From: Chloroflexota bacterium | Lineage (GTDB): Bacteria; Chloroflexota; Anaerolineae; CG2-30-64-16 | Reading direction: 5' to 3' | Assembly (NCBI GenBank): GCA_029555885.1 | Contig: JAKPQT010000252.1 | Coordinates: 1-17,537, forward strand | Length of the DNA stretch: 17,537 nucleotides | Part shown: in pieces, positions 1 to 7,213 of the stretch | Numbering within the stretch: position 1 is the first letter of the stretch | How the letters are laid out: each line of letters begins with the position of its first letter | Position numbers and translations under genes: made by a program | The notes under the pieces: model-generated | What the model saw: the letters and a program-made list of their open reading frames with translations, nothing else | What the model was told of the DNA's origin: nothing | Databases searched by the model: none

Positions 1-30
1 GTCGTGGGGGTGGTGACGCAGCGGGCGTGA
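1..30 (+). CDS. 3' end of a gene, probably a second RNase J (partial)
   Basis: Frame 1 from the window edge reads VVGVVTQRA and then a TGA stop. The leftward RNase J at 79-1740 ends VVGVVTQRG. The two 3' ends match at 24 of 25 bases as an inverted repeat (1-25 against 84-108), so this is most simply the tail of a second, closely related RNase J gene converging on the first. Only ten codons are visible. The last residue and stop codon differ (TGA here, TAA there), which argues for two real diverged copies rather than a fold-back assembly error, but the stretch is too short to be certain. Confidence 0.5.
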   Translation, partial: VVGVVTQRA

Positions 31-33
31 TGC

Positions 34-70
34 CCTCACCCCGGGCGACCTTCGGCCGCACGGGGTGAGG
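34..70. terminator. Shared hairpin between convergent 3' ends
   Basis: A perfect 10-bp stem (CCTCACCCCG at 34-43, CGGGGTGAGG at 61-70) encloses an inner stem, GCG/CGC and CC/GG around a TTC loop (45-59). It lies four bases after the stop of the rightward gene and eight bases beyond the stop of the leftward RNase J, so it could end transcription from both sides. There is only a weak pyrimidine run (TCGCTCTCTT) after it on the + strand, so it may work as a stable hairpin rather than a classical intrinsic terminator. Confidence 0.6.
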
Positions 71-78
71 TCGCTCTC

Positions 79-1740
79 TTATCCCCGCTGCGTCACCACC
101 CCCACAACCATGGGCCGGCGGCGGGTTTCCTCGTAGAAGAACTTGTTGAGCACGTCTTGTGTGCGCTCCACGATGGCCTGCCGCCGCTTCAGACCGCTGC
201 CCTGGAGCGCAACCCAGGCGCGCTCCGCGGCTCGATCCAGCAGTCCCCCGCTCTCCCGCAGATAGACAAAGCCGCGCGAGACCAGCTCCGGCCGGCCGTT
301 CGGCTCGCCCGTCGTGGGAGTGACCGGGATGACCGCGATGACGAAGCCATCGCGCGCCAGGATCTCGCGTTCGGCCATCACCTTCGGGCCAATGTCACCG
401 ACGCCGGAACCTTGCACGAAGACATTACCGCTGGGCACCTGGTCCACCACCTGCGCAGTGTCTTTGGTGAATTCGACCACCGTGCCGTTCTCGATGATGA
501 ACGTATTCTCGCGCGGGATGCCCAAGCGCTCGGCCAGCCGCGCGTGCGCGTGGAGATGGCGCAGCTCGCCGTGGATGGGCACGAAGAAGCGCGGCCGGAT
601 GAGCGACAGCATCAGCTTGAGTTCTTCCTGGCTGGCGTGGCCGGAGACATGCACCGGCATCAGCGGCGGGTAGATGACCTCGGCCCCGCGCGCAATCAGC
701 CGGTTGATGACGCGCGCGACCTCTTCCTCGTTGCCGGGAATCGGCGTCGAAGACACGACCACGGTGTCGCCGGGCTTAACTTCGATTTGCCGGTGCGTGC
801 CCTCGGCCATGCGGGCCAGCGCCGCCTCCGGTTGACCCTGGCTGCCGGTCGTGACGATCGCGACGCGTTCATCGGGCAGGCGCAGCGCCTCCCACAGGTC
901 GACCATCAGATCCGGCGCGACCTGCAGATGGCCCAGCTCGCGCGCGATCTCGGTGGTCTTGACCATCGAATAACCTGCCACGGCCACGACCCGGCCATAC
1001 CGCTGCGCTGCATCGAACACCTGCTGGACCCGGCTAAGCAGGGAGGCGAAGGTCGCCACGATGATGCGGCCCTTGGCGTTGCGGAAAATCTGGTCGAAGG
1101 CGGGTTCGATGACCGCCTCGGACAGGGTATAGCCGGCCCGTTCGGCGCCCGTGGAATCGCTGAACAGCGCGAGCACGCCCTGCGCACCTAGCTCACCCAG
1201 CCGCGCAAACCCCGGCTGGCCCCCGCGCACAGGCGTATAGTCGAACTTGAAGTCGCCGGTGTGCACGACGGTGCCGATGGGCGTATGCAGCGCCAGCCCG
1301 ACGCCGTCGGGGATCGAGTGGGTGATGGCGAGGAACTCGACGCGGAACGGACCCACGGTGAACGACTCGCCCGGCAGGATGCGGCGCAGGTTGAGGGCCT
1401 CGCGGCCCGGATACTCGGCCAGCTTGGCCTGGATCAGCCCGCCGGCAAGCCGGGTTGCATATACCGGCGTGGCCGCAGGCAGCACGTCGTTCAGCAGGTA
1501 GGGCAGCGCGCCGATATGGTCTTCATGTCCGTGGGTGATGATGACCGCAGCCACCCTGGCCGCGTTCTGGCGCAAATACGTAAAGTCCGGGATGACCAGG
1601 TCGATGCCCAGCATATCGTGTTCCGGAAACATGATGCCGGCATCCGCGACGATTAGCGTGTTGCCGTACTCGAACAGCATCATGTTCTTGCCGACCTCGC
1701 CCAGGCCGCCCAGCGAGATCACCCGCAGTTTATCTGTCAT
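79..1740 (-). CDS. rnj: Ribonuclease J
   Basis: This is a metallo-beta-lactamase/beta-CASP ribonuclease of 553 residues, the usual length for RNase J. The family acts in the cytoplasm as an RNA 5'-3' exonuclease and endonuclease in mRNA turnover and rRNA maturation. The N-terminus has the typical GGLGEVGKN motif, and the zinc-binding HGHEDHIGA lies at residues 70-78. Further motifs are HTGDFKFD for a later metal ligand, the beta-CASP segment with VVSSTPIPGNE, and HVSGHAS near residue 366. A C-terminal domain with ERTQDVLNKFFYEETRRRP completes it. The ATG at 1740 is preceded by GAGGT about 8 bases upstream, and an extended -10 promoter lies 52 bases upstream. It is divergent from the PqqD/radical SAM cassette and convergent with what looks like a second copy at the window edge. 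Confidence 0.96.
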   Translation of the reverse strand: MTDKLRVISLGGLGEVGKNMMLFEYGNTLIVADAGIMFPEHDMLGIDLVIPDFTYLRQNAARVAAVIITHGHEDHIGALPYLLNDVLPAATPVYATRLAGGLIQAKLAEYPGREALNLRRILPGESFTVGPFRVEFLAITHSIPDGVGLALHTPIGTVVHTGDFKFDYTPVRGGQPGFARLGELGAQGVLALFSDSTGAERAGYTLSEAVIEPAFDQIFRNAKGRIIVATFASLLSRVQQVFDAAQRYGRVVAVAGYSMVKTTEIARELGHLQVAPDLMVDLWEALRLPDERVAIVTTGSQGQPEAALARMAEGTHRQIEVKPGDTVVVSSTPIPGNEEEVARVINRLIARGAEVIYPPLMPVHVSGHASQEELKLMLSLIRPRFFVPIHGELRHLHAHARLAERLGIPRENTFIIENGTVVEFTKDTAQVVDQVPSGNVFVQGSGVGDIGPKVMAEREILARDGFVIAVIPVTPTTGEPNGRPELVSRGFVYLRESGGLLDRAAERAWVALQGSGLKRRQAIVERTQDVLNKFFYEETRRRPMVVGVVTQRG

Positions 1741-1791
1741 GGTTGACTACCTCGATTGTTGTGCACGATCCGTACGCAAACGTTATGGTAC

Positions 1792-1800
1792 ATTATACCA
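1792..1800 (-). promoter_or_regulatory. Extended -10 promoter of RNase J, inside a palindrome
   Basis: On the - strand the sequence reads TGGTATAAT: a perfect TATAAT (1797-1792) with the TGn extension. No good -35 lies at 17 bases, which fits an extended -10 promoter. The predicted mRNA start is near 1785, giving a leader of about 45 bases. The -10 lies inside a perfect inverted repeat, TGGTA N5 TACCA (1786-1800), which could be an operator. Confidence 0.6.
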
Positions 1801-1826
1801 CTTTTGTGCATTGTAAGCTTGCTGCG

Positions 1827-1855
1827 TTGACGCCAGGCCGGTCTGCCGCTATACT
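1827..1855 (+). promoter_or_regulatory. Sigma70-type promoter of the PqqD/radical SAM cassette
   Basis: TTGACG (1827-1832), a 17-base spacer and TATACT (1850-1855) each match the consensus at five of six positions with optimal spacing. The mRNA would start near 1862, about 37 bases before the TTG start of the first gene, leaving room for its AAAGAGGTGA ribosome site. Confidence 0.65.
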
Positions 1856-1898
1856 GGCCGCGGCAATGTACTGCACGTCCGGCAGAAAGAGGTGACAC

Positions 1899-2183
1899 TT
1901 GGACGGAAGCGGGGATCAGCGCAGGCCCAAACACCATCCGCGCACGGCCGCACGCGTGTTCAGCGGCGAAGCGGTGGTCATCAGCCCTGCGGAGAACATG
2001 GTGCGCATGTTCAATCCGGTCGGTTCGCGCATCTGGGAACTGGCAGACGGCCAACGCACCGTCGAGGAGATTGTGCGGCAATTGACGGAGGAGTATGCCG
2101 TCGAGTTGTCCGCTGCGCGGGCCGAAGTCGGGGAGTTTGTGGATGCGCTGGCCGCCAAGGGGCTTCTGACTTTTGCCGAATGA
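1899..2183 (+). CDS. PqqD-family peptide-binding protein (RiPP recognition element)
   Basis: This 94-residue protein is a stand-alone PqqD domain. Such proteins bind the leader of a RiPP precursor and present it to the partner radical SAM enzyme. The typical pattern is visible: a hydrophobic beta region (VFSGEAVVISPAENMVRMFN), then GSRIWELADGQRTVEEIVRQL, then a C-terminal helix FVDALAAKGLL. The start is TTG at 1899. An in-frame TGA lies two codons upstream at 1893, and AAAGAGGTGA sits about 5 bases before the TTG; the next alternative start, GTG at 1956, would cut into the domain. The first 20 residues are polar and probably disordered. It is the first gene of the cassette, with 77 bases between it and the radical SAM gene. 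PqqD proteins also occur outside RiPP clusters, but the small peptide gene nearby supports the RiPP role. Confidence 0.88.
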   Translation: MDGSGDQRRPKHHPRTAARVFSGEAVVISPAENMVRMFNPVGSRIWELADGQRTVEEIVRQLTEEYAVELSAARAEVGEFVDALAAKGLLTFAE

Positions 2184-2201
2184 TGCGGATTAGTATATAG
2201 T
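2173..2201 (+). promoter_or_regulatory. Possible internal promoter before the radical SAM gene
   Basis: TTGCCG (2173-2178), a 17-base spacer and TATAGT (2196-2201) lie across the end of the PqqD gene. The -35 matches at four of six positions and the -10 at five of six. The gap is AT-richer than its surroundings. It could give extra transcription of the maturase and peptide genes, but chance is not excluded. Confidence 0.25.
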
Positions 2202-2260
2202 GGTGTTGCTTTATTTGCGTGCGTGTTCAGGTCAGCGTGCGAGAAGGGTGTATTGGTGAT

Positions 2261-3478
2261 ATGGCGAACGTTCCGCTTCATCTGAATCTAGGATCCGTTA
2301 CCGTCGATTCAGCGGCGCCGCTGGATCGTGGTTTCCCCGCCTGCGGCGCCGTTACGGAAGCACGCGACCCCTATGAAGCTCTGCTTTCCCGCCTGGGGCA
2401 TGAATACGTGCCCTTTACGGTGCTGTGGGAGCTAACGCACGTTTGCAATCTCAACTGCATCATGTGTTACAATGTGCCCTTGAAGCAGCCTGAGTTGTCA
2501 ACGGCAGAGTGTCATGCCATCCTTGAGCAACTGGCCGAAGCGGGCACGCTGCGGCTGACCCTGACGGGCGGCGAGATTTTGTCCCGCCGTGACTTCTTTG
2601 ACATTGCCGGCCGGGCGCGTGAGCTGGGCTTTGCGCTGGATCTGAAGACCAACGCCACCCTGATTACGCCGGCCATTGCGGATCGGTTGGCTGAACTGGC
2701 GCCGGTGCAGGTGGATGTCAGTCTGTTGGGCGCGACGCCGGAGACCTTCGATGCGGTTTCTGGCGCGCGTCATTCGCTCGAACGGGTCCTGCGGGGGGTC
2801 AAGCTGCTGCAGGAACGCGGCGTGCGGGTCAAACTCAATACATTGCTGCTCGACCTGAACGTGCATGAGCGCATGCAGATGCTTGACCTGGCGCGAAATC
2901 TTGGTGTATACTACGAACAGGTTTTGAAGGTCTCCCCAGCGGATGATGGCAGCAACGTTGCAGGCCTTCACCAGTTGTCGCTGGCACAGATGTCGGATGC
3001 CTTTGTTGCTGACCAGACGCCGTTTACACCTACGCAGCCGGGTCCGGCAGCTCGGACGTGTGGCGTGGGGCTATCGTCCTGTCTCATCAGCCCCTATGGT
3101 GTCGTCTATCCGTGCATCGAGTTGCGCATCCCGGCAGGAGATCTGCGGCGTCAGTCCTTCCGTGAAATCTGGACGACGGCGCCCATCTTGCAGCGGCTGC
3201 GGACCAACCACACCTGGGCCAATCTGCCCGAGTGTCGGGTCTGTCCGCTGAATACCTACTGCGAAGGGCGATGTGCCGGTATCGCCTGGAAGGAACACGG
3301 TGACCTGTACGGCGGTCACCTGACGGCCTGTCAGCAGGCGCAGGCGCGTTATGCGCAGGTTAACCCAGGGCAGCCGATCCCTGAGACGCCCTTGCAGGCG
3401 AAAATGGGTGGGGCGCCAACATCTGTGCCCGCGAGCGATGGGGTATCATTCGCTCAACCGATTCGACTCTTGGACTAG
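2261..3478 (+). CDS. Radical SAM/SPASM peptide maturase
   Basis: This 405-residue enzyme is predicted to modify a peptide using S-adenosylmethionine and Fe-S clusters. The radical SAM motif CNLNCIMCY gives C62, C66 and C69, and LTLTGGE is the SAM-binding GGE motif. The C-terminus is a full SPASM domain: C267-x12-G280-x4-C285, then C325-x2-C328-x5-C334-x3-C338 and C357, enough for two auxiliary 4Fe-4S clusters. Such enzymes make thioether, carbon-carbon or related crosslinks; the bond type cannot be read from sequence. I chose ATG 2261, preceded by GAAGGGTG with a slightly long 10-base spacing, over GTG 2219, which adds 14 residues and has no clear ribosome site. It lies between its PqqD partner and the putative substrate at 3577. 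Confidence 0.93.
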   Translation: MANVPLHLNLGSVTVDSAAPLDRGFPACGAVTEARDPYEALLSRLGHEYVPFTVLWELTHVCNLNCIMCYNVPLKQPELSTAECHAILEQLAEAGTLRLTLTGGEILSRRDFFDIAGRARELGFALDLKTNATLITPAIADRLAELAPVQVDVSLLGATPETFDAVSGARHSLERVLRGVKLLQERGVRVKLNTLLLDLNVHERMQMLDLARNLGVYYEQVLKVSPADDGSNVAGLHQLSLAQMSDAFVADQTPFTPTQPGPAARTCGVGLSSCLISPYGVVYPCIELRIPAGDLRRQSFREIWTTAPILQRLRTNHTWANLPECRVCPLNTYCEGRCAGIAWKEHGDLYGGHLTACQQAQARYAQVNPGQPIPETPLQAKMGGAPTSVPASDGVSFAQPIRLLD

Positions 3479-3564
3479 TGTTGGGTTGCATCCTCGGCCA
3501 TTTGCGCCGGCAAGGCTGCGTCGAGGACTTACTGTGGAGTTTGTTTCGTCTGCATAGCTATAAT

Positions 3565-3570
3565 GGAGGT
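3565..3570 (+). promoter_or_regulatory. Ribosome binding site that sets the peptide start
   Basis: GGAGGT lies 6 bases before ATG 3577, the strongest Shine-Dalgarno match in the cassette. It picks the 64-residue product over a 97-residue reading from GTG 3478, which overlaps the stop of the maturase gene. It fits a substrate peptide made in larger amount than its enzyme. Confidence 0.75.
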
Positions 3571-3576
3571 CACTCA

Positions 3577-3771
3577 ATGGACGCAAATGCGCTGAATGCA
3601 CGGGATGAGATGATATCGGATGTGCGCAAGGCCTGGGAAACACCGCGCATCGTGTTGGAACGATCGCTGGAAGTATCCGCCCAGGGTGGCCCTCCTGGCG
3701 GCGCACCGAACGGCTTTATCGGGCCGTTGAGCACGTCCGGCGGTGCCGGCACGTGCGTCGCACCTTTCTGA
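3577..3771 (+). CDS. Putative RiPP precursor peptide
   Basis: This 64-residue peptide is not one I can assign to a named family. Residues 1-36 are charged and helix-prone and look like a leader. The stretch W20-E-T-P23-R-I25 resembles the aromatic-x-x-Pro-x-aliphatic element that leaders of lasso-type and other PqqD-dependent peptides use to bind the recognition element. The tail from G37 is rich in Gly and Pro: GGPPGGAPNGFIGPLSTSGG and then AGTCVAPF. It has a single cysteine (C60), two aromatics (F47 and C-terminal F64), and Ser/Thr at 52-54 and 59. Two Gly-Gly pairs (37-38 and 41-42) are possible cleavage sites, giving cores of 26 or 22 residues. It starts 98 bases after the maturase and 76 bases before the secreted C25 peptidase. 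The maturation chemistry is inferred from context only. Confidence 0.78.
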   Translation: MDANALNARDEMISDVRKAWETPRIVLERSLEVSAQGGPPGGAPNGFIGPLSTSGGAGTCVAPF

Positions 3772-3792
3772 GCCTTATTGTGCTAGACTACT

Positions 3793-3833
3793 CCAATGTC
3801 ATCGCGACGAGCTTCATTCAAGCGGTACATTGG
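3793..3833 (+). repeat. Inverted repeat between peptide and peptidase genes
   Basis: CCAATGT (3793-3799) and ACATTGG (3827-3833) are perfect 7-bp complements around a 27-base loop. The loop contains a small GCTT/AAGC hairpin (3811-3823). The right arm ends five bases before the GGAGA ribosome site of the peptidase. It could slow read-through, protect the peptide mRNA 3' end, or hide the peptidase ribosome site. There is no U-run after it. Confidence 0.4.
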
Positions 3834-3847
3834 CGACGGAGATCGTA

Positions 3848-6800
3848 ATGCGACAACCCCGGCCCCGTCTTTGGCGCGGTGCAGTGTGGGAGATTCTCGT
3901 AGCCTTTATCCTGGTGGTCAGCATGGCCGCGCCGTCTGGCGCGGCTTTCGCGTCCGCCAGGGACACTGCCACGCCCACAACGCTGCTCCTGCGCACCCCC
4001 GAATATCATCTGTCTGACACTGGTATCACTGTACCTGGTTACGCCGCCGAAACGACGCCTGGATACCCACTCTTGCCGGTCTATGGCACGCTGGTTGCGC
4101 TGCCGCCGACCGGCGATTGGGAGTTGGCCTTCGAGACTCCTGGTGTTCAGCTATTAGAGACGCGCATTGCGGTGCCGGCCGTGCCCGTGCCGGACCTCGA
4201 TGTAAGCGGCGCGGCGAGCTGGCTCACGCTGCCGCCGGAAGAGCGCCCTTCGGCGGTGCCGGTGGTCGACCGGCCCGATCCCGCGGTCTACGGTGTGGAT
4301 GCTTTCCACCCCGCAGCGCCGGTGGTGACCGGTGAGCCCATCTGGCATGGCGAGCAGCGCCTGCTGCCTGTGCGCGTCTACCCGTTCCAATATAACCCGG
4401 TCACGCGGCGGCTGCGCTACTACCCCGAGTTCCGCATCCAGATCACCCCGACCGCGGCCCAGGCCGGAGAGCCGGTTGGCGCGGCAGAGGCCGCCGCACC
4501 AGCAGCCGCACTCGCTCCGGCCGCGACCAACGCCCTGCGCATCCGCACGAGCAGCGAGGGGATGCACCGGCTGACATACGCGGACCTGACCGCTAAGGGA
4601 GTTCCTGCGGGCACGAGCACGGCCAGCTTCGCGATGACCTACCTGGGCCAGCCCATCGATATCCAGGTGCTCGACGCGGACGGGGTGTTCAATAGCGGCG
4701 ACCTGGTCATCTTCTACGCGGAGGCGTACCGCGGCCGCTATATGCGGGACAACGTCTACTTCTTCTCCTACGGCGGCGCACTCTCGGGTGATCGCATAGC
4801 CCAGCGGACAGTCACGCCGACCGGCAGCGAGCCGGTGCGGACGGCTATGACGCGCACGCTGCATATCGAGTTTGACGAGGCCTATTTCGGGGACTATCCC
4901 CTGCCATCGACGGCCGATCATTTCTTCGACAGTCCGACGTTAGCGGTCGATGGCACCACCACGGTCAGCACGCTGAACTACGATCTGGCATTGGTCGATC
5001 CCCTGCCGACCGGGCAGGTGGCCTTCCGCGGCCAGTTCTATGGCGTCACGGAGCAGGCGACTGCGCCTGACCAGTCGGTTCAGGTGCGCCTGAACAGCCA
5101 CATGCTTGGAACGTTCACCTGGGATGGCCGCGTGGGGCATACCCCGCAGGCCACCGGGCCGGCGACCTGGCTCGATGCCACGCCGAATACTTTGACGGTC
5201 GAAGCCGCGCTCGCCCAGTTGCCGGCAGTGACCGGCTATTCGGTATATGTCGACTGGCTGGAGCTGGACTACCCATCGCTGGCGAAGGCCCAGCAGGACC
5301 GGCTGCATATCAAAGGGTTGAACCTTGCACCCACCGATACATCCGTCAGGGTTGACACAACGGGTTTCACCACGGACCAGGTAATGGTCTACGATATCCG
5401 CGACCCGCGACAGCCGGTTGTCCTCGCGACGCCGCAGGCGATCAACACGGGTGCGGGCTATGATGTGCATTTCTGGGATGCGTGGCCCGCTGGCAGCCCG
5501 GCCCCGAGTTACTTCCTGACGAGCCAGGCCGCGCTCCTGGCGCCAACTGCGGTGGAGGTGGCCGATGCGCCGGCCTGGAATACAGCCGCCAACAACTATG
5601 ACTATATCGCCATTGTCCATCGTTCCCTGTGGGATGCCGTCCAGCCGCTGCTGAATTTCCGCACCGCCCAGGGGCTTCGCGTGGCGAAAGTCGATGTGCA
5701 GCACATCTACGACCTGTACAGCGGCGGGCGAATGGACCCAGAGGCGATTCGCGCGTTCCTGACCTATGCCTATTTCAACTGGAATCCGGGCGGCCCGCGA
5801 CCGCACTATGTCGTGCTCGTGGGTGACGGGCACTATGACTTCAAGAACGTTCTCGGTACGCCGATGCTGAACCTGATTCCGCCGTATCTGCTCCATGTGG
5901 ACCCGTGGATCGGGGAGACCGCGGCCGATAATCGGTATGTCAGTGTCAATGGACCGAACGACTACATACCCGATATGGCACTGGGACGAATCCCCGCGCA
6001 GAGTCCGGCGGAACTGACCACGGCAGTCGACAAGATTCTGCGGTATGAGGACGCGACGCGACCCGACTATGCGCCGGATGGTGACTGGCAGAAGATGGTG
6101 AGCTTCGTGGCAGATCAGGCGGACGACCCGGCGGGCGACTTTCAGGCGTTCAGCGAGGATGTGCGCCTCAATTGGCTGCCCGCGTCGTACGATAGCCGCC
6201 ATGTCTACTGGGAAACGGACTATCAAGTCGCCAATCCTGATATGGTGAATGCCATTAAGGCCGCGCTTGGGGACAGCATCATGCTCCAATGGTTCGGCCA
6301 TGCCTCGCGGTTCCGGTGGGGCAGCACGCAAGTCTTCAGCACCTTCTCGGTCAAGAGCATGTCTCCCACAGCGCAGTGGCCTTTGACGGCAGACTATTCA
6401 TGCTGGACGGGCTACTTCATCAATCTCTACAACGCCTCGGGCGACTACCGGTCGCTCAGCGAGGTCATGCTCCTGACCGCCAATCAGGGTTCGGCGGCGA
6501 CGATTGGGCCGAGCGGCCTGCACGTCGGAGGCGCGCTGCTGACGCTGAATCAGGGGCTCGTCAAGGCCATTTTCCAGGACGAAGTCCTGCCTGTGGGCGA
6601 TGCGCTCAATGCTGCCAAGCAACACTTCCTGGCGAATAGCAATAGCTGGCACGATGTTGTTGACACGACCGTGCTGTTCGGTGACCCGGCCATGCGGCTG
6701 CGGCTGCCGGTCGATCCGAAAGCAGCCCCGAATCCGCCCTACATCGGCATTTCCCGTGCAGGCAGCGCGGTCGATCTGTCCTGGCAGCATCCCGACCGGA

Positions 6801-7129
6801 CGCTGACCCAGTACCAGGTCTGGCGCAGCGAGGCCCCGTACTTCGAGCCGGCCCAGGGCCAGGGCACGCAGATCGATAGCTATAGTTACCTGCAATCGGT
6901 CTATGGCGAAGGTGCGCCGTTCAGCTACGTGGATGATGGATCGTGCGGCTACTTTGTGGCCGGTGGTCAACCGCTACTGCCGTGTGCGCCGCAAGCGCCT
7001 ACCACGACGGTTATCGGTGATCCGGCTCACAACTACTTCTGGGTGGTGCGCGGGGGGAATAGCTCGAACGAATTCGCGGATTCGAACCACGTGGGGGTGT
7101 TCAACTACGCGCTGATAAAGGGCGACTAA
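3848..7129 (+). CDS. Secreted C25 (gingipain-like) cysteine peptidase
   Basis: This 1093-residue protein has a signal peptide (RPRLWR, a hydrophobic core to about residue 28, then an AAFA/SA cleavage-like site). A propeptide-like region with repeated Pro/Val-rich beta strands covers about 45-230. The C25 catalytic region spans about 580-950: YVVLVGDGHYDF near 653, H818 in FGHAS, and C852 in DYSCWTGYF, matching the His and Cys dyad of gingipains. GDPAMRLRLP closes that domain, and a fibronectin-III-like tail (about 963-1093) holds YQVWRSEAPYF. No C-terminal anchor or type IX sorting domain is seen. ATG 3848 is preceded by GGAGA at 5 bases, and upstream extension lacks a signal peptide. Being last in the cassette, it may cut the leader after export or act with the mature peptide; its substrate is unknown. 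Confidence 0.9.
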   Translation: MRQPRPRLWRGAVWEILVAFILVVSMAAPSGAAFASARDTATPTTLLLRTPEYHLSDTGITVPGYAAETTPGYPLLPVYGTLVALPPTGDWELAFETPGVQLLETRIAVPAVPVPDLDVSGAASWLTLPPEERPSAVPVVDRPDPAVYGVDAFHPAAPVVTGEPIWHGEQRLLPVRVYPFQYNPVTRRLRYYPEFRIQITPTAAQAGEPVGAAEAAAPAAALAPAATNALRIRTSSEGMHRLTYADLTAKGVPAGTSTASFAMTYLGQPIDIQVLDADGVFNSGDLVIFYAEAYRGRYMRDNVYFFSYGGALSGDRIAQRTVTPTGSEPVRTAMTRTLHIEFDEAYFGDYPLPSTADHFFDSPTLAVDGTTTVSTLNYDLALVDPLPTGQVAFRGQFYGVTEQATAPDQSVQVRLNSHMLGTFTWDGRVGHTPQATGPATWLDATPNTLTVEAALAQLPAVTGYSVYVDWLELDYPSLAKAQQDRLHIKGLNLAPTDTSVRVDTTGFTTDQVMVYDIRDPRQPVVLATPQAINTGAGYDVHFWDAWPAGSPAPSYFLTSQAALLAPTAVEVADAPAWNTAANNYDYIAIVHRSLWDAVQPLLNFRTAQGLRVAKVDVQHIYDLYSGGRMDPEAIRAFLTYAYFNWNPGGPRPHYVVLVGDGHYDFKNVLGTPMLNLIPPYLLHVDPWIGETAADNRYVSVNGPNDYIPDMALGRIPAQSPAELTTAVDKILRYEDATRPDYAPDGDWQKMVSFVADQADDPAGDFQAFSEDVRLNWLPASYDSRHVYWETDYQVANPDMVNAIKAALGDSIMLQWFGHASRFRWGSTQVFSTFSVKSMSPTAQWPLTADYSCWTGYFINLYNASGDYRSLSEVMLLTANQGSAATIGPSGLHVGGALLTLNQGLVKAIFQDEVLPVGDALNAAKQHFLANSNSWHDVVDTTVLFGDPAMRLRLPVDPKAAPNPPYIGISRAGSAVDLSWQHPDRTLTQYQVWRSEAPYFEPAQGQGTQIDSYSYLQSVYGEGAPFSYVDDGSCGYFVAGGQPLLPCAPQAPTTTVIGDPAHNYFWVVRGGNSSNEFADSNHVGVFNYALIKGD

Positions 7130-7152
7130 CGGGGACTCTCCCGATAACCCAA

Positions 7153-7186
7153 CAGGGCCACGAACTCAAGCGAGTTCGCGGCCCTG
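7153..7186. terminator. Hairpin between convergent genes
   Basis: CAGGGCC-A-CGAACTC pairs with GAGTTCG-C-GGCCCTG around an AAGC loop: a 15-position stem with a single A/C mismatch. It lies 23 bases after the C25 peptidase stop and 27 bases beyond the stop of the leftward ATPase, so it can end transcription from both sides. Neither side has a clear U-run. Confidence 0.75.
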
Positions 7187-7213
7187 CTCATTGAAGCATT
7201 CTATCAGGCGCCG

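Noticed and set aside
157..1191. 344-codon open frame on the + strand over RNase J
   Set aside because: The RNase J reading on the - strand has all catalytic motifs; this frame is Asp/His/Arg-rich and unlike any protein.
2219..2260. GTG 2219 as start of the radical SAM gene
   Set aside because: There is no clear ribosome site before it, whereas GAAGGGTG precedes ATG 2261; the added residues are not part of the fold.
3559..3564. TATAAT just before the peptide gene
   Set aside because: It abuts the GGAGGT ribosome site, so the mRNA would start only a few bases before ATG 3577; no -35 or TGn extension is at proper distance.
4940..6331. 463-codon open frame on the - strand inside the C25 peptidase gene
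   Set aside because: It is antisense to a protein with clear motifs, is Arg/Gly/His-rich with no recognisable domain, and is explained by high-GC codon use on the other strand.
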